64,000 nt of DNA from Kingdonia uniflora (taxonomy: Eukaryota; Streptophyta; Magnoliopsida; Ranunculales; Circaeasteraceae), in contig JACGCM010002611.1 in NCBI GenBank assembly GCA_014058105.1, positions 372,001-436,000 on the forward strand, in the 5' to 3' direction. Position 1 is the first letter of the stretch, and each line of letters starts with the position of its first letter. The notes beneath the pieces were generated by a model. That model had not been told where the DNA came from and did not search any database. It saw nothing but the letters and a program-made list of their open reading frames with translations. Below are positions 45,641 through 56,459 of this stretch, one piece after another. A program made the position numbers and the translations under genes.

Positions 45641-46839
45641 GGTTTAGATTTCAAAGGCTCAAGAGAGGGATAAGTTGACTTGGTTGTTTTGTCAAAGTTG
45701 GCAACGAAGAACCCCTTTTGCTACGTGGAAGAATTGCAAAAGGACATGTCGTCAACCAAATACATGAAGTATGTTGTAGAGAGAGAGAGAAGAATAGGTA
45801 GTAGAGTTGATATAAAAATTTGTTGTGGCAAATTTACAGCCATGATTAAGTTCAACTAAAACCATACCTCAAATTTAGACCCACTATTTGCCACTGGATA
45901 TGACGATTATTTCCAAGAGTGATTTTAGCCATTGATCATATCATTGTTTAAACTTGTTAATCTTCCTTAGGCTACAGATGGTACAGATACTATTCTTTGG
46001 ATCCTCTTCCCATTTAGGCTTTATCTAAGGGATCTACCAAATAACCTTGAACTCGAATGGACAAATGTTGTGGGATGCTCACTCTCTATAATCAAACAAC
46101 CATAGGGAATCAAATAGATAAAACAGAGAACTCAACATACTAGATTCTAACTCACAGATAATCAGATAGAATATTAGCATACATTTTAAAAAGGAATAAC
46201 CCGAGTTACGGTTTAAAGTTTAACCCCGAGTTACGGTTTAAAGTTTAACCCCGAATTACGGTTTAAACCCCCAATTACTCTTTGGGGGTTTGGGATCTAG
46301 AATTTTTCGAGAAAGTGAGTGTTGTAACATGTTTACATTTTCTGCTTCATTGTGAAATCATCGCCCGTGGTTCTTATCCAAACTATTAAAGGTTTCCAGT
46401 AAAACCCTTACGTGGTGGTTTCTTCTTTACTTTTATTTCACGCAATTTGGTTTTTTGCTTCAGTTATTTGATTTGATATTTGCGGTTATCCCGCAACATC
46501 TATTACGTTGTCTTTTAATTGAAACGCTAACAGAAAACAAAAATCATGCATTTAGTTTCATTATTTATGGCGAAAACTATTTCTTTGTTTGCTAATAAAT
46601 TAAGAGTGTGAAGGTGTTGTGCATTCTAATTCCACATAACTATATCAATACAAAAACTTGATTCATTGAACATGTTTCCTCTCGTTCTAGCTTCCCCTAT
46701 ACAACGATATGGCCTATGGGCTAATCTGTAAAACTAAAATCAATAACTTCCTAAATTTAACATAACATTTCTACATGAATCTGCTGAGAATAAACAATTT
46801 TTTTTTTGTAAATGTAGCTAAAGAGAATCAATAACTTAC
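45641..46839. promoter_or_regulatory. Ferrochelatase upstream region, unit 1
   Basis: It holds the immediate promoter of the gene. The segment at 45672-45760 (GTTGGCAACGAAGAAC, GCTACGTGG with an ACGT core, GACATG) matches 48262-48330 upstream of the exon copy at 48103. A three-unit tandem repeat of ACCCCGAGTTACGGTTTAAAGT-like sequence lies at 46200-46266. Confidence 0.5.
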
Positions 46840-46898
46840 AAGATTGAGTTACAATTCAATTTGGGGGTTTGATAAGGAGAAACATTTGTATTTGGTAT
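46840..46898 (-). pseudogene. Ferrochelatase exon 1 copy 2, truncated
   Basis: Matches the 3' two-thirds of exon 1 (TNVSPYQTPKLNCNSIL by translation) and keeps the donor GTAAGT. The 5' part with the ATG is replaced by unrelated sequence beyond 46898. It is part of a tandem array of exon 1 units about 1.27 kb apart. Confidence 0.8.
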
Positions 46899-48102
46899 AC
46901 AAAAAGACTGCAATTACCCCCAAAATAATATAGTGAAATTAAACCCTCCTATTGGTAGAGTGAGCTCATTGGCTTTATTTCACTAAATTATTGGAGCCTA
47001 TTTTCTCTTTATTGGCCCCACCTTTAAACATCCTCTAAAAAGGAGAAATATATTGATGAAGATGAACAAAAAATATGAGAAGACGAAAGATGTGTTCTTA
47101 TATGGAAACTTAACATCACGACATTCACCTAAATTTTCCTCCATCATTGCAGATATCTCCCCGCTTCATAGGTTTCAATCTCTCCATCTCCTCGGTTTGA
47201 AATCATAATCTAACTTTCTCCGCCCCCAGCATTATGTCGTGGCATGCTAAACTGCAAACTAGGATTCATCTCAAAACTAAAGACTCGATGGTAGATAACC
47301 AATTTGATTTCAGCCCACGACGCGCACACGACAAAATTGCCTTTTCCTCGAATTGAAGGTGAGTAATCACCGCAGCACCATCCTAACTATAATAATCTCA
47401 TTTAGATTAAGAATCTGAGATGCATATAACCTGCCACTATGTGCCACATTCTCCAATCTTGAAGTAAAATGTTGGCGCAGCTTCAACCAAAATCAACATA
47501 TGCGACATCAAGATGAACATGCAAATCTACTGCCTCCACCTATCTCCCAAGACCAAGCCTTGTGAGGCCATTATACAAGAAATTTCAACTCGCTTTATTA
47601 AGCTGATCCTGGACAACTTGCCTACAATATCCTAAATCTTGCCCTTTAGACTTTAGTCAACCAACTCCTTGATTATAAAATAATATCCACTATTTTTCCG
47701 CTGAAAATGGAGGTCCCTTGAAACTACGAAAGATCACAATTCTTAATGTTGTTCAATGCAAAAAGTAAAATAAAAAACAACAAAAGCAATCTATTTGAGC
47801 CTAGATATTTTATTATTCTTTTGGGTAAATAAAGAGATTTCATTAAATCAAGAACACTATTGAACAGTTTTGTATTTGTGGAACAACAATAGAGTGTGCT
47901 CTTTCATCGATTTTCTCGCTACAACAATGAGATGAATCAATGCAACTAATACACAACAAATATACTAATCATGATTACCAAACAATTAAATGGGGTTGAT
48001 CTATAATTACAATATCAACAATTGCATGAATCTAACCTAACATCTCTACATAAATCTATTAATACAAATTGTAAATTGAGCCGAAGAGAGTCGAGAACTT
48101 AC
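46899..48102. other. Tandem-unit spacer upstream of ferrochelatase
   Basis: Its last 170 bp (about 47940-48102) match the region just inside intron 1 of ferrochelatase (about 45400-45554), including CATGAATCTAA(T/C)CTAAC and a CTACAT(G/A)AAT motif. The rest shows no gene. Confidence 0.5.
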
Positions 48103-48188
48103 AATGCTGAATTACGATTCAAATTGGGGATTCTGTAATGAGAAACGTTAGGGTTTGGTAGAACTTTAGAACTCAACATTGCATCCAT
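48103..48188 (-). CDS. Ferrochelatase exon 1 copy 3, intact
   Basis: Exactly 86 bp, like the real exon 1, from ATG to a GTAAGT donor and in the same phase. It encodes MDAMLSSKVLPNPN...NLNRNSAL, against [14 protein letters not shown]...NLNRNSLM in the near copy. Its upstream flank is also duplicated. It could act as an alternative, distal first exon splicing to 44396, or be a remnant of tandem duplication. Transcript evidence would decide. Confidence 0.75.
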
Positions 48189-48319
48189 GGTTGAGATTTC
48201 AGGAGCTCCAGAGAGAGAGAAAGAGAGAGTTAGGGTTTAAAGTTTTGAAGTTTAAGTTGGTTGATTTGTCAAAGTTGGCAACGAAGAACTACTTTTGCCA
48301 CGTGGAGCAATTGAAGAAT

Positions 48320-48625
48320 GACACGTGGGAGAAATAAATACACGGTTTAATTCGAGAGAGGTTGTTGAGTAATCCTGGTGGGATCTGGACTCTACTGGAA
48401 CAAATCGCGTCCGAGCATTCTCAACCTCAGAGAGGTCAAGGGTTCGATTCTCACCTCAGTGTGGGCTTCGAGGTTGGTATGAGCATGTCGGTCTTGTGTC
48501 GACTTGTCCGGTTCGTGTGATTTGCGGGCTATTTGTACGAGCCATAGAGGATCTAGTCGGGAATTGACGGTCCGCGGGCCATTGGCCAGATACCTTTAGT
48601 TACAAAAAATAAAAAATAATTTTGA
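48320..48625 (+). mobile_element. tRNA-derived SINE-like sequence
   Basis: A GGTTCGATTCTCACC match to the RNA polymerase III B box lies near 48431. A possible A box (TGGTGGGATCTGG) lies about 50-60 bp upstream. The GC-rich body ends in an A-rich tail (ACAAAAAATAAAAAATAA, 48602-48619). No cloverleaf is complete, so it is not a tRNA gene. Target duplication not found. Confidence 0.5.
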
Positions 48626-48672
48626 GAACATACATATAGGGTGCCTGTTAGTCAATGTGCCCAAGACTGTTA

Positions 48673-49073
48673 GAGCAGCTCCTAAAGTGCCTCACTACAT
48701 TGGAATCCAAAGTGACACATAGGATTTTCGACCTCCAACAGTGCCTCACTAATTTGGATTTCCAACTCAAAAAACAAGGTCGAGTCTTGGATTTTTACTT
48801 CGCAATTGGGCGCCCAAGTGTTGGGCGTCTGTTTGTTTTCTAATCGAGTGCCCAATTATTTTATTTTTTTTCAAAACAAAAAAAATCAAATCGGGCACCC
48901 AAGTCTTAGGCACCTGATTAAAAAAATAATAAAAAAATAAAATAAAATATGAAACAGTACCCAAGTCGCCTGATAAAAAAAACAAGTCAAGTATTGTTGG
49001 AAGAAATAGAGTCTCACTGACTTGGATTTGGCTTTCTTTCAACCAAGTCAGTGAGACACTTTAGGAGATGCTC
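48673..49073 (+). mobile_element. MITE, TTA-flanked, copy B
   Basis: Ends GAGCAGCTCCTAAAGTGCCT and, inverted, GAGCATCTCCTAAAGTGTCT, with 3-bp duplication TTA (48670-48672 and 49074-49076). Its interior shares GTGTTGGGCGTCTGTTTGTT with the copy at 32638-32997 (opposite orientation). Length 401 bp, non-coding. Confidence 0.85.
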
Positions 49074-49204
49074 TTATACCAATAACGTTTGAACTTAGGA
49101 TGCCGAAACCATAAAATAATCAACTATAATTGCTAAAAGTACAAAGTCTCCACATTAGTGATAGCCTTACTAATGATATTTGACACTCTTATTATTGTTT
49201 TTCT

Positions 49205-50660
49205 TTGAAAATGCAGCAAGGAAAGAAATGGGAGCTTAAATCCGAGATCGTGTTTTTTGGAGTTACCCTCTTTGATCAATTTTTGACCCAAGGATTCTTT
49301 AGGAGCAAAAGGATGCTCCAAGTGCTCGGGATTGCCTGCTTAACAATTGTTGCGGCAAAGATGGAAATCCCAAAAGAGATGTATAGATATACCCTTGACT
49401 ACATATGTGTTATTGTTACACTCTTTTTTTTTGTACTAGTGTTAACTCATTCCTTGATTGTTGTATGTTTACAGCCTACTAAGGCAAACAAAGTTTCATG
49501 TGGGATCTTATTCATACGAATGGTACGATGTGTGTGCCATGGAACTACTTGTGAAAAGATTTCCCAGCAACGTTCGTTTCGCCAACTTGCTCTGCACAAA
49601 TCACTTCATAGGGTACTCTCTCTCTCTCATTCTCCATCTCTTACTCCCTAATTGCCCAACAACTTACTCACCGTCTTTTCAAGAGTCTTTAGGAAAAATA
49701 TATATACTTCTTCAAATATCTTCTACTCGCAGTTTATTAATTGTACATATAACTCTGTTTTTCCTTGGCCTGTTATACATAAAAATGTCCGTGAGGCCTT
49801 TCTTACGTGCCTTTAAGTTTTCTTTTTTATATTTTGATTTTCTGCAGTTGATTAGTTATGTTCTTATCTCTGCTTTGGTATGGTATAAAATGTGCTCGGG
49901 CACATTTTTGATAATGCGACGTTTTTATGTTTTGGTTTTGGTTTTGGTAAAAATGTGATTTGATAACCAACTGCAGATAAAATATTCTTTGATAATGCGA
50001 CATTTTATCATATTACTTGGCCCGTTATGATAGTTCTGGGGTCATCTGCAATTTGTTACTTGTTTTGACGACGCGATATTGCTTAGGTTCCCTCTCTATG
50101 TTTTAGGTCACTCGTTCGAACGACCATTACAACAGCCCCACAAGAACCCCATCCACCGCCTCCTTTTGCTTGTAAAGACGTAGAGAATGACTTATGTAAT
50201 GTTGGGTACTTGTAACCACAGGTCAGCCAGACCTTACTATGAGTTTTCGACGTTATAGAGATCTCAAAGGCATTGGTTCATTGCAAGCATCACCTTAGCT
50301 TACATTTTTCTGTCTCTCTCCCTATAATTCAAATGGTTACTTAATAGTTTTTACTCTCATAATGCAGGCTCTATCTGAAAGCAGCAAAAGTAAACAAAAG
50401 TGTAGAGAACAAGGTCATGTATTTGCCTATGTTAACCTTCTGGGACAACAATTGTTTAAGCTCTAGGCCCTCCACAGTGGCTTTCCATTTGCTCGTGCTT
50501 GGTACCCTTGCAACTCACCAAGATTGCTGCTGGTCCTCGGATTTATCCTATATTACGGGTTTTCCAGTTCCATATCCATTAGATACGACGGTGTTGGATA
50601 AAGCACTGGGAATATATCAACGCCGGATGATGTCGCTTCACCAAGGCGCATATATGTTTA
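49205..50660 (+). pseudogene. Cyclin (SDS-like) gene fragment
   Basis: SOLO DANCERS-type cyclins act in meiosis. Exon-like block 1 (49205-49366) reads SEIVFFGVTLFDQFLTQGFF and RSKRMLQVLGIACLTI, the cyclin-box helices. Block 2 (about 49472-49611) reads LLRQTKFHVGSYSYEWYDVC then AMELLVKRFPSNV. Block 3 (from about 50369, after ...AATGCAG) reads LYLKAAKVNKSVENKVMYLP, NNCLSSRPSTVAFHLLVLGT and LATHQD before similarity ends. The junction of blocks 2 and 3 is in phase. The N-terminal part and first part of the cyclin box are missing, and the usual IEENQPY motif after helix 3 is absent. Most likely a partial gene copy; the SDS assignment is moderate. Confidence 0.6.
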
Positions 50661-51949
50661 GGTATGTTTTATATTATCTTTATTACCATAGATGTTCGGT
50701 CTATATCTATACACGTAAGGGAATAACTCATCAGCCATTTTTCGATCTCAGCAGTTCGTTACCCATCTCTCGTGAATCGAGAATTATTTTGGCCGTTCGG
50801 ATCTCTCTTAAAGCTTTAAAATTAAGTACCAGCCGTCGTATCCCACAAGAAATTTCACACTTATAAACAGCCATATCATCTGCCGAATTAGCCTATATTT
50901 TCAGTTAGACAACATTAGTTTTAAACTTTAAAGCCAAATCATATAACAAACTTCGGTCTTTGTTCATCATCGCTACTCCCTCCCATGAGTCCGAATCCCT
51001 CCTTTCAATCTTCTGAAATCAATCCTTGTAAGGTGTTCTCCCCTTCTTCAACCCATGAACAACTTAATGATAATACATGAAGCGTAGAGGAATTCTCTAA
51101 ACTCAAAGGTCTGTTTTTGTGTTTTAGGATTTAGGATTTTTTTTGAAGTTTTTGATTTGGGGTTTTTATTAGTGGAAGTGTGTGATTTGTTGATTTTCAT
51201 ACATGGGATTTGTTTGATTTTTATTAGTGTTAAGTTGGAGTTTGAATCAACCATGGATGGCTGAAGTAGTTTTCATGCCCAAAGGATCGATCTACAACAC
51301 TTACAGAGAAAACCAATTGTTAAAGCAGCAAATTCCCAAGTTTTGTCTTTTCAGTATGTTGGATTCACTCTTCAAGATCAGAATTAGAAGTCTAAATATG
51401 GGTTTATCTTTAATTTACTCATCTAATTGATGTTTCTTTGGGTTTTTTCTAACTCTCATTTGTTATTGTTGTTGTTGTTTCAGATCATCTCCGAGATGAA
51501 CCGCCTCGCAATTCTCATTTACATATTTCAAGGTCAGATTCCCCCTCTCTCTATCTCTGTGTATTTGATTGTGTGATTTATTTGTGATTGCATTAGGTAC
51601 ATTTTGATGGGGTTCTTTGGATTGTCATATAGGTTGTATTAATTTCTTATCTTGCTGAAATAGAGCTTGATTGTGGGTATATTATGATGGGTTAATCATG
51701 AATTTAGCTTATCAGCCTTGAGTTTTTTTTTGGAGGTTGTCATGTCATCTAGATTATCTTAATTCCCTTCTATAGCTGAACATAAAGCTTGATTGTGGGT
51801 ATATTTTGATGGGTTGCACATGAATTTGGGATTCATTTTGGGGGAAATATTATGTTTCATATCCAGGTATAAGTTTTTCTTTGGCATTGTATTCGAGTTG
51901 TTGCTACTTTTTGTTTCCACTTCTCCTATGAACTGTCTTATTAAATTTT
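50661..51949. other. Intergenic, no gene recognised
   Basis: No assigned coding sequence. A short CT-rich stretch lies at 51540-51560. Two related sentences of sequence (AGCTTGATTGTGGGTATATT(A/T)TGATGGG) occur at about 51662 and 51787, a small direct duplication. Confidence 0.4.
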
Positions 51950-54900
51950 TTGATGGTGTTTGAAATTCAATATGACCCAAAGATTGTGAGCCACAACCAA
52001 CTCATAGAGGCAATTGAGGATACTGGTTTCGAGGCTGTACTTATCAGTGGCGGGGAAGATAGAAGCAAGATACATCTCAAAGTAGATGGAGTACTCACGC
52101 ATCCTTCAATGGCAATGATTGAAACATCTCTTCAAGCACTTCCAGGTGTTGAGAACGTAGAAATCGACCCCGTGGTTCATAGAATTTTTATTGCTTACAA
52201 GCTAGATCAAACAAGACCTAGAATATTCGTACAAGTGATCGAGTCAGTAGGATCTGGACGTTTTAAGACAACAATTTTCTCTGAAGGAGGACGGGAACAC
52301 CATAAACAAGACGAGATTAAGCAGTACTACAAATCTTTCCTTTGGAGTTGAGTTTTTACGATCCCGATTTTTCTGGCCTCCACAGTTTTCATGTATATCC
52401 CCGGTATTAAGAAAGGATTGGATGCTAAAGTAATTAACATGTTAAGTATTGGGGAGCTTTTGAGATGGATATTGTCAACTCCAGTACAATTTATCATTGA
52501 ACGACGTTTTTATACTGGGTCGTACAAAGCCTTACGACACGGATCTGCAAACATGGATGTATTGATTGCTCTTGGCACCAATGTCGCTTATTTCTTTTCG
52601 GTTTATTCAGTATTGCGGGCGGCAACATCGAACAACTTCAAGTCTTCAAACTTTTTTGAGACGAGTGCGATGCTCATTTCTTTTATTCTACTTGGAAAAT
52701 ATTTGGAAGTTTTAGCAAAAGGGAAGACGTCTGAGGCAATTGCGAAGCTGATGGACTTAGCACCGGATACAACAATGCTGTTAACTCTTGATAATGAAGG
52801 AAGTGTGGCCAATGAAGAGGAAATTGATAGTCGTTTAATACAAAAGAATGATGTTATTAAGGTAATTCCTGGTGCAAAGGTCGCTTCAGATGGTTTTGTT
52901 ATATGGGGGCAAAGTCATGTTAACGAAAGTATGATAACAGGCGAAGCTCGGCCAGTGGCGAAGAGAAAAGGCAATACAGTGATCGGAGGGACTTTGAATG
53001 AGAACGGGGTTTTGCATGTTCAGGTAACACGAGTTGGATCCGTAAGTGTTCTTTCACAGATTGTTAGACTTGCTGAATCGGCTCAAATGGCCAAAGCTCC
53101 AGGCAGAAGTTTGTTGATAGCATTTCAAAGTACTTTGTGCCTCTTGTTGTTTTCCTTTCGTTCTTCACTTGGCTTGCCTGGTTTGTAGCTGGGAGAATAA
53201 ATGGTTATTCAAAGTCTTGGATACCATCTTCAATGGATAGCTGAAAGCTTGCTTTTCAGTTTGGCATCTCTGTCATGGTCATTTCTTGCCCATGCGCCCT
53301 AGGTCTTACAACTCCGACTGCGGTTATGGTTGGTACAGGAGTTGGAGCTTCTCAAGGTGTACTTATTAAAGGAGGACATGCATTGGTGAGTGCGCACAAG
53401 GTCTGCATCAAATATCCTGTATTTATTTCAGATTTTTTCAAGTCAGGTAGAATTATTTTTCAAGTCGGAATCTACTTTACACTTGAAATTATTATAAGAT
53501 CCATTTCAAATGGTCTTACTTTTACTTTATAATCAAGTTCTAGTGCATATTTTAAGTATGTAAGACTATTACATTCAGCTTATCTTTTCAGGTTAATTGT
53601 ATTGTATTTGACAAGACGGGAACCCTTACCATCGGAAAGCCATTAGTTGTAGACACAAAGCTCTTTCATAATATGGTACTTCGCAATTTCTATGAATTGG
53701 TTGCTGCAACTGAGGTCAGTCCGCCTCTCTTTGCTATTTTATTAGCTTAGAAAAGCCAGATATGTAAGTAAGACATAACTATGTTATGTTGAGAAATAGC
53801 CTACAACTCTCGAACAAACCAAACAACTAAATCCAAAATAATTAATGAAGAAAACATAACTATTCTATTTGGGATGGTTTACTTTGATGTAATCCTTTGG
53901 GTTGTTAGCCACTTTGTGTCTTTGTGTTTTTATTTTGTTCTTGTATATTCCCTCTTGGGCTCCCGGACTTCGTTCGTTGTTAATATACTACTATACTTTG
54001 ACCTCTTCAAGAAAAAGTAGTGTAGAAATAAGATGAATATTTGAGTAAAGGTGGAGGCCACAGGCGAAAGTAACGAAAGAGTTATAAAGCATAAATAAAA
54101 TTGATTAGACTAGGCTATTTCTTTTTCCGGTAAGAATAAGTCTATCTGATGTGACACAGGTCACATGGTCGTCTCTCACCCCGCTCGGGTTTGAGCCTAT
54201 TATAGTTTGATCACTGCTGGAGTTGTTTTACAATTTTGTTTCCTCTATTGTTGGGTTAATAGGATTGAGAGAGATCTTCTTGGAGAGATTCTAGGGAGAT
54301 AATTAGGGGTTTAGAGAATAAATGCATGGAGGTGGTGTGATTGTTCTTTGGTTGTTGAAGTTGAAATTTTAGTTTTGAGTAGAAATTATGTTAAATTAGT
54401 TTGTTTTTGTCGTTAGTTTTGTTATTCATTGATGTAGAATTGAAACGGTTCTGCTTCCGCACCGTATTCTCGTCACTATTTGCCTTAAGACCAGCAAGAC
54501 CAAAACTTTGGCTGCTTAAAAAGGATAGCTTACTGAATATTCCTGAACCTGCACTAGACTGTTGCCTACTGATCCGAGCTAAAACTCAGCAATCAATGTA
54601 AAAAAAATCTTCGAACCAATGTGAGAAAGATGCTTTTATTTTCTATACCATGGAAGAATAGCCATTTACCATTGTTTCGCCTGTTAGGTTCTAACAAGCT
54701 TTATTCCTATTGATATAGCAACTTCTCATGAATGTCCGGAAAATCTATGCAGAGTCATTCAAATTTCCATCTCAATTTAACAAGATCATTTAAGCTTCAA
54801 TCATCCAATTTCCTTTCAAGTTAACTCTGCAAATCAGTATTGTGGATATTGAATGCTGTAATTTCATTAGGTGAACAGCAAACACCCAGTAGCAAAGGCC

Positions 54901-55180
54901 GTTATCGAGTATGCCAAGAAGTTCAGAGAAGAGGATGAGCACCTTATCTGACCAGAAGCACGGGATTTTGTTTCCATTACAGGCCACGGTGTGAAAGCCA
55001 CAGTTCAAAACAGGGAAATAATTGTGGGAAACAAGAGTCTAATGTTGGAATCCAAAATTCCCCTTCCAGTCGAAGTGGAGGAAGTCTTAGTAGAAGCTGA
55101 AGTAAAGGCACATACTGGAATTTTGGTATCTATATTGGCTATTCAATATATGTACTGGTAATCTTCCAGGATTATACAAA
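51950..55180 (+). pseudogene. HMA5-like copper-transporting P1B-ATPase, truncated pseudogene
   Basis: HMA5-type pumps export Cu+ at the plasma membrane in roots. The copy starts inside the second heavy-metal domain (YDPKIVSHNQLIEAIEDTGF, 51955) and continues with LQALPGVENVEIDPV and GSGRFKTTIFSEGGREHHKQ. Membrane segments follow, then the actuator (INDVIKVIPGAKVASDG-like, VNESMITGEARPVAKRKGNT), ion-site motif [19 protein letters not shown] (53280) and the phosphorylation site FDKTGTLTIGKP (53610, exon 53592-53714). After a 1.16-kb intron comes VNSKHPVAKAVIEYAKKFRE then ITGHGVKATVQNREIIVGNK. Breaks: TGA at 52349, frameshift near 53103, TGA at 53242, TGA at 54949. The TGDN and GDGINDSP parts are absent; similarity stops near 55130. 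Non-functional. Confidence 0.9.
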
Positions 55181-55807
55181 TTTCACTTTGATTTCTTTTT
55201 TGGGGATCCAGGATTCAGGATACAATTACGATTTGACAATCTTGACGCCAAGCAAAGCCTACGCAGTCGATTTGTTAAGAGTACTTACCGCTGGAAATAT
55301 CAATTTTTCATTTTTTCAAATTCTTTTTCTTTGGATTTGTATGATATGCTGATACATGGCTCCATTTGTTATTCTCAGTGATTTTGCCCAAGGAGGGAGA
55401 GATGCCATCACCAAAAATCACATTTTACATGAAGATCAACTTCTACAAACAATTTTTTACCCAAAGTCAAGAAAATCGAGCTAGCAAGTTAAGTTTATTT
55501 TTTCAACAATCTGATACTCATTCCCTCACTCTTTTATTTTATTTCTTCCACTTTTTGCTTACATAACTTGTTTGTACATATTGCTACTAGATTGACTTGT
55601 AGATTTATATAATATTTTCTATCAGATTACGTACTTTTCAATTCTTCTGAAGCCTCCAATAAGAATAACATTAGCAGTTCAGTGGGTAGAGGAACACTAA
55701 TAATAAACATTATAGTAAAAAGAAAATTGGGTTATACCTCCACCTATGATAATATTAAGGAAATTGAAGTGTAACCCTTATTCACTAGTGCTATATAAAA
55801 ATAATTC
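55181..55807. other. Intergenic, no gene recognised
   Basis: Lies downstream of the truncated ATPase. No coding similarity is visible. Confidence 0.5.
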
Positions 55808-56345
55808 TTATAAACCACACATATTACAGAGCTTGTAACTTGAATCTTCGATGAACCCAAAAAGTGCATATCTCCATGACTTCTTGAATACAAAAATAGC
55901 ATAGAAACCGCAAAATTCCGTGACAAATCCAGGTGCCAGGCTAACAGAAAACCAATCTACCTCAGACTCTTCATCGTCTTCATCTCCTCCATTACCAACT
56001 TCAGTGCATTTCTTTATGAATGGAGGGCCACAAATACCAGGGTTCCCGATATAACTGGACTCGCTAAAGCTCTGAAGCTGGGTTCCAGAAGGAATTTTTC
56101 CGGACAAACTGTTGTATGACAAATTCAAGTAACCTACAAATGTTAAACTTGACATGCTTGGAGGAATTTCACCTGAAAAATGGTTAGCCGAGAAATCTAG
56201 AGATTCCACTAAACTCATTCCCTATTTTCTTTGGTATAATTCATGTCAAGTTATTCTCCGATAAGTTCAACCATCGCAAACCCTTTAGACTTGTTATTTC
56301 TGAAGGTATCTTTCCTGATAGGTTGTTGCCTGAAGAGACATGGAA
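55808..56345 (-). pseudogene. LRR receptor-like protein, C-terminal fragment
   Basis: Receptor-like proteins of the EIX/Cf type sense apoplastic ligands. Minus strand: NNLSGKIPSEITSLKGLRWL, NLSENNLT, a stop (TGA near 56243), IIPKKIG, then SLVESLDFSANHFSGEIPPS, VGYLNLSYNSLSGKIPSGTQ and LQSFSESSYIGNPGICGPPF, a cap with paired Cys, an acidic stretch (DEDDEESEVD), the membrane segment (WFSVSLAPGFVTEFCGFYAI) and the basic tail FKKSWRYALFGF. Only about the last three LRRs remain. Confidence 0.88.
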
Positions 56346-56459
56346 GTTCATTTCTTTTAGTATAATTTGAAGTTTTAGCTATGTTATTCTTGTGAAGATA
56401 CACTTTTTAGATGAATACCTATGTGATCTTTGTGTTTGTGTTTGATTTTTTTTCTTCCA

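Noticed and set aside
46199..46270. Interstitial telomere repeat, because of GGTTTAA motifs
   Set aside because: The unit is about 28 bp and does not match the TTTAGGG plant telomere repeat.
48430..48450. A tRNA gene, from the B-box-like GGTTCGATTC
   Set aside because: No acceptor stem or complete cloverleaf is present, and an A-rich tail follows, so a SINE-like element fits better.
49458..49958. 166-codon plus-strand ORF as a whole
   Set aside because: Only its first part matches cyclin; the rest is hydrophobic intron sequence after a splice donor near 49611.
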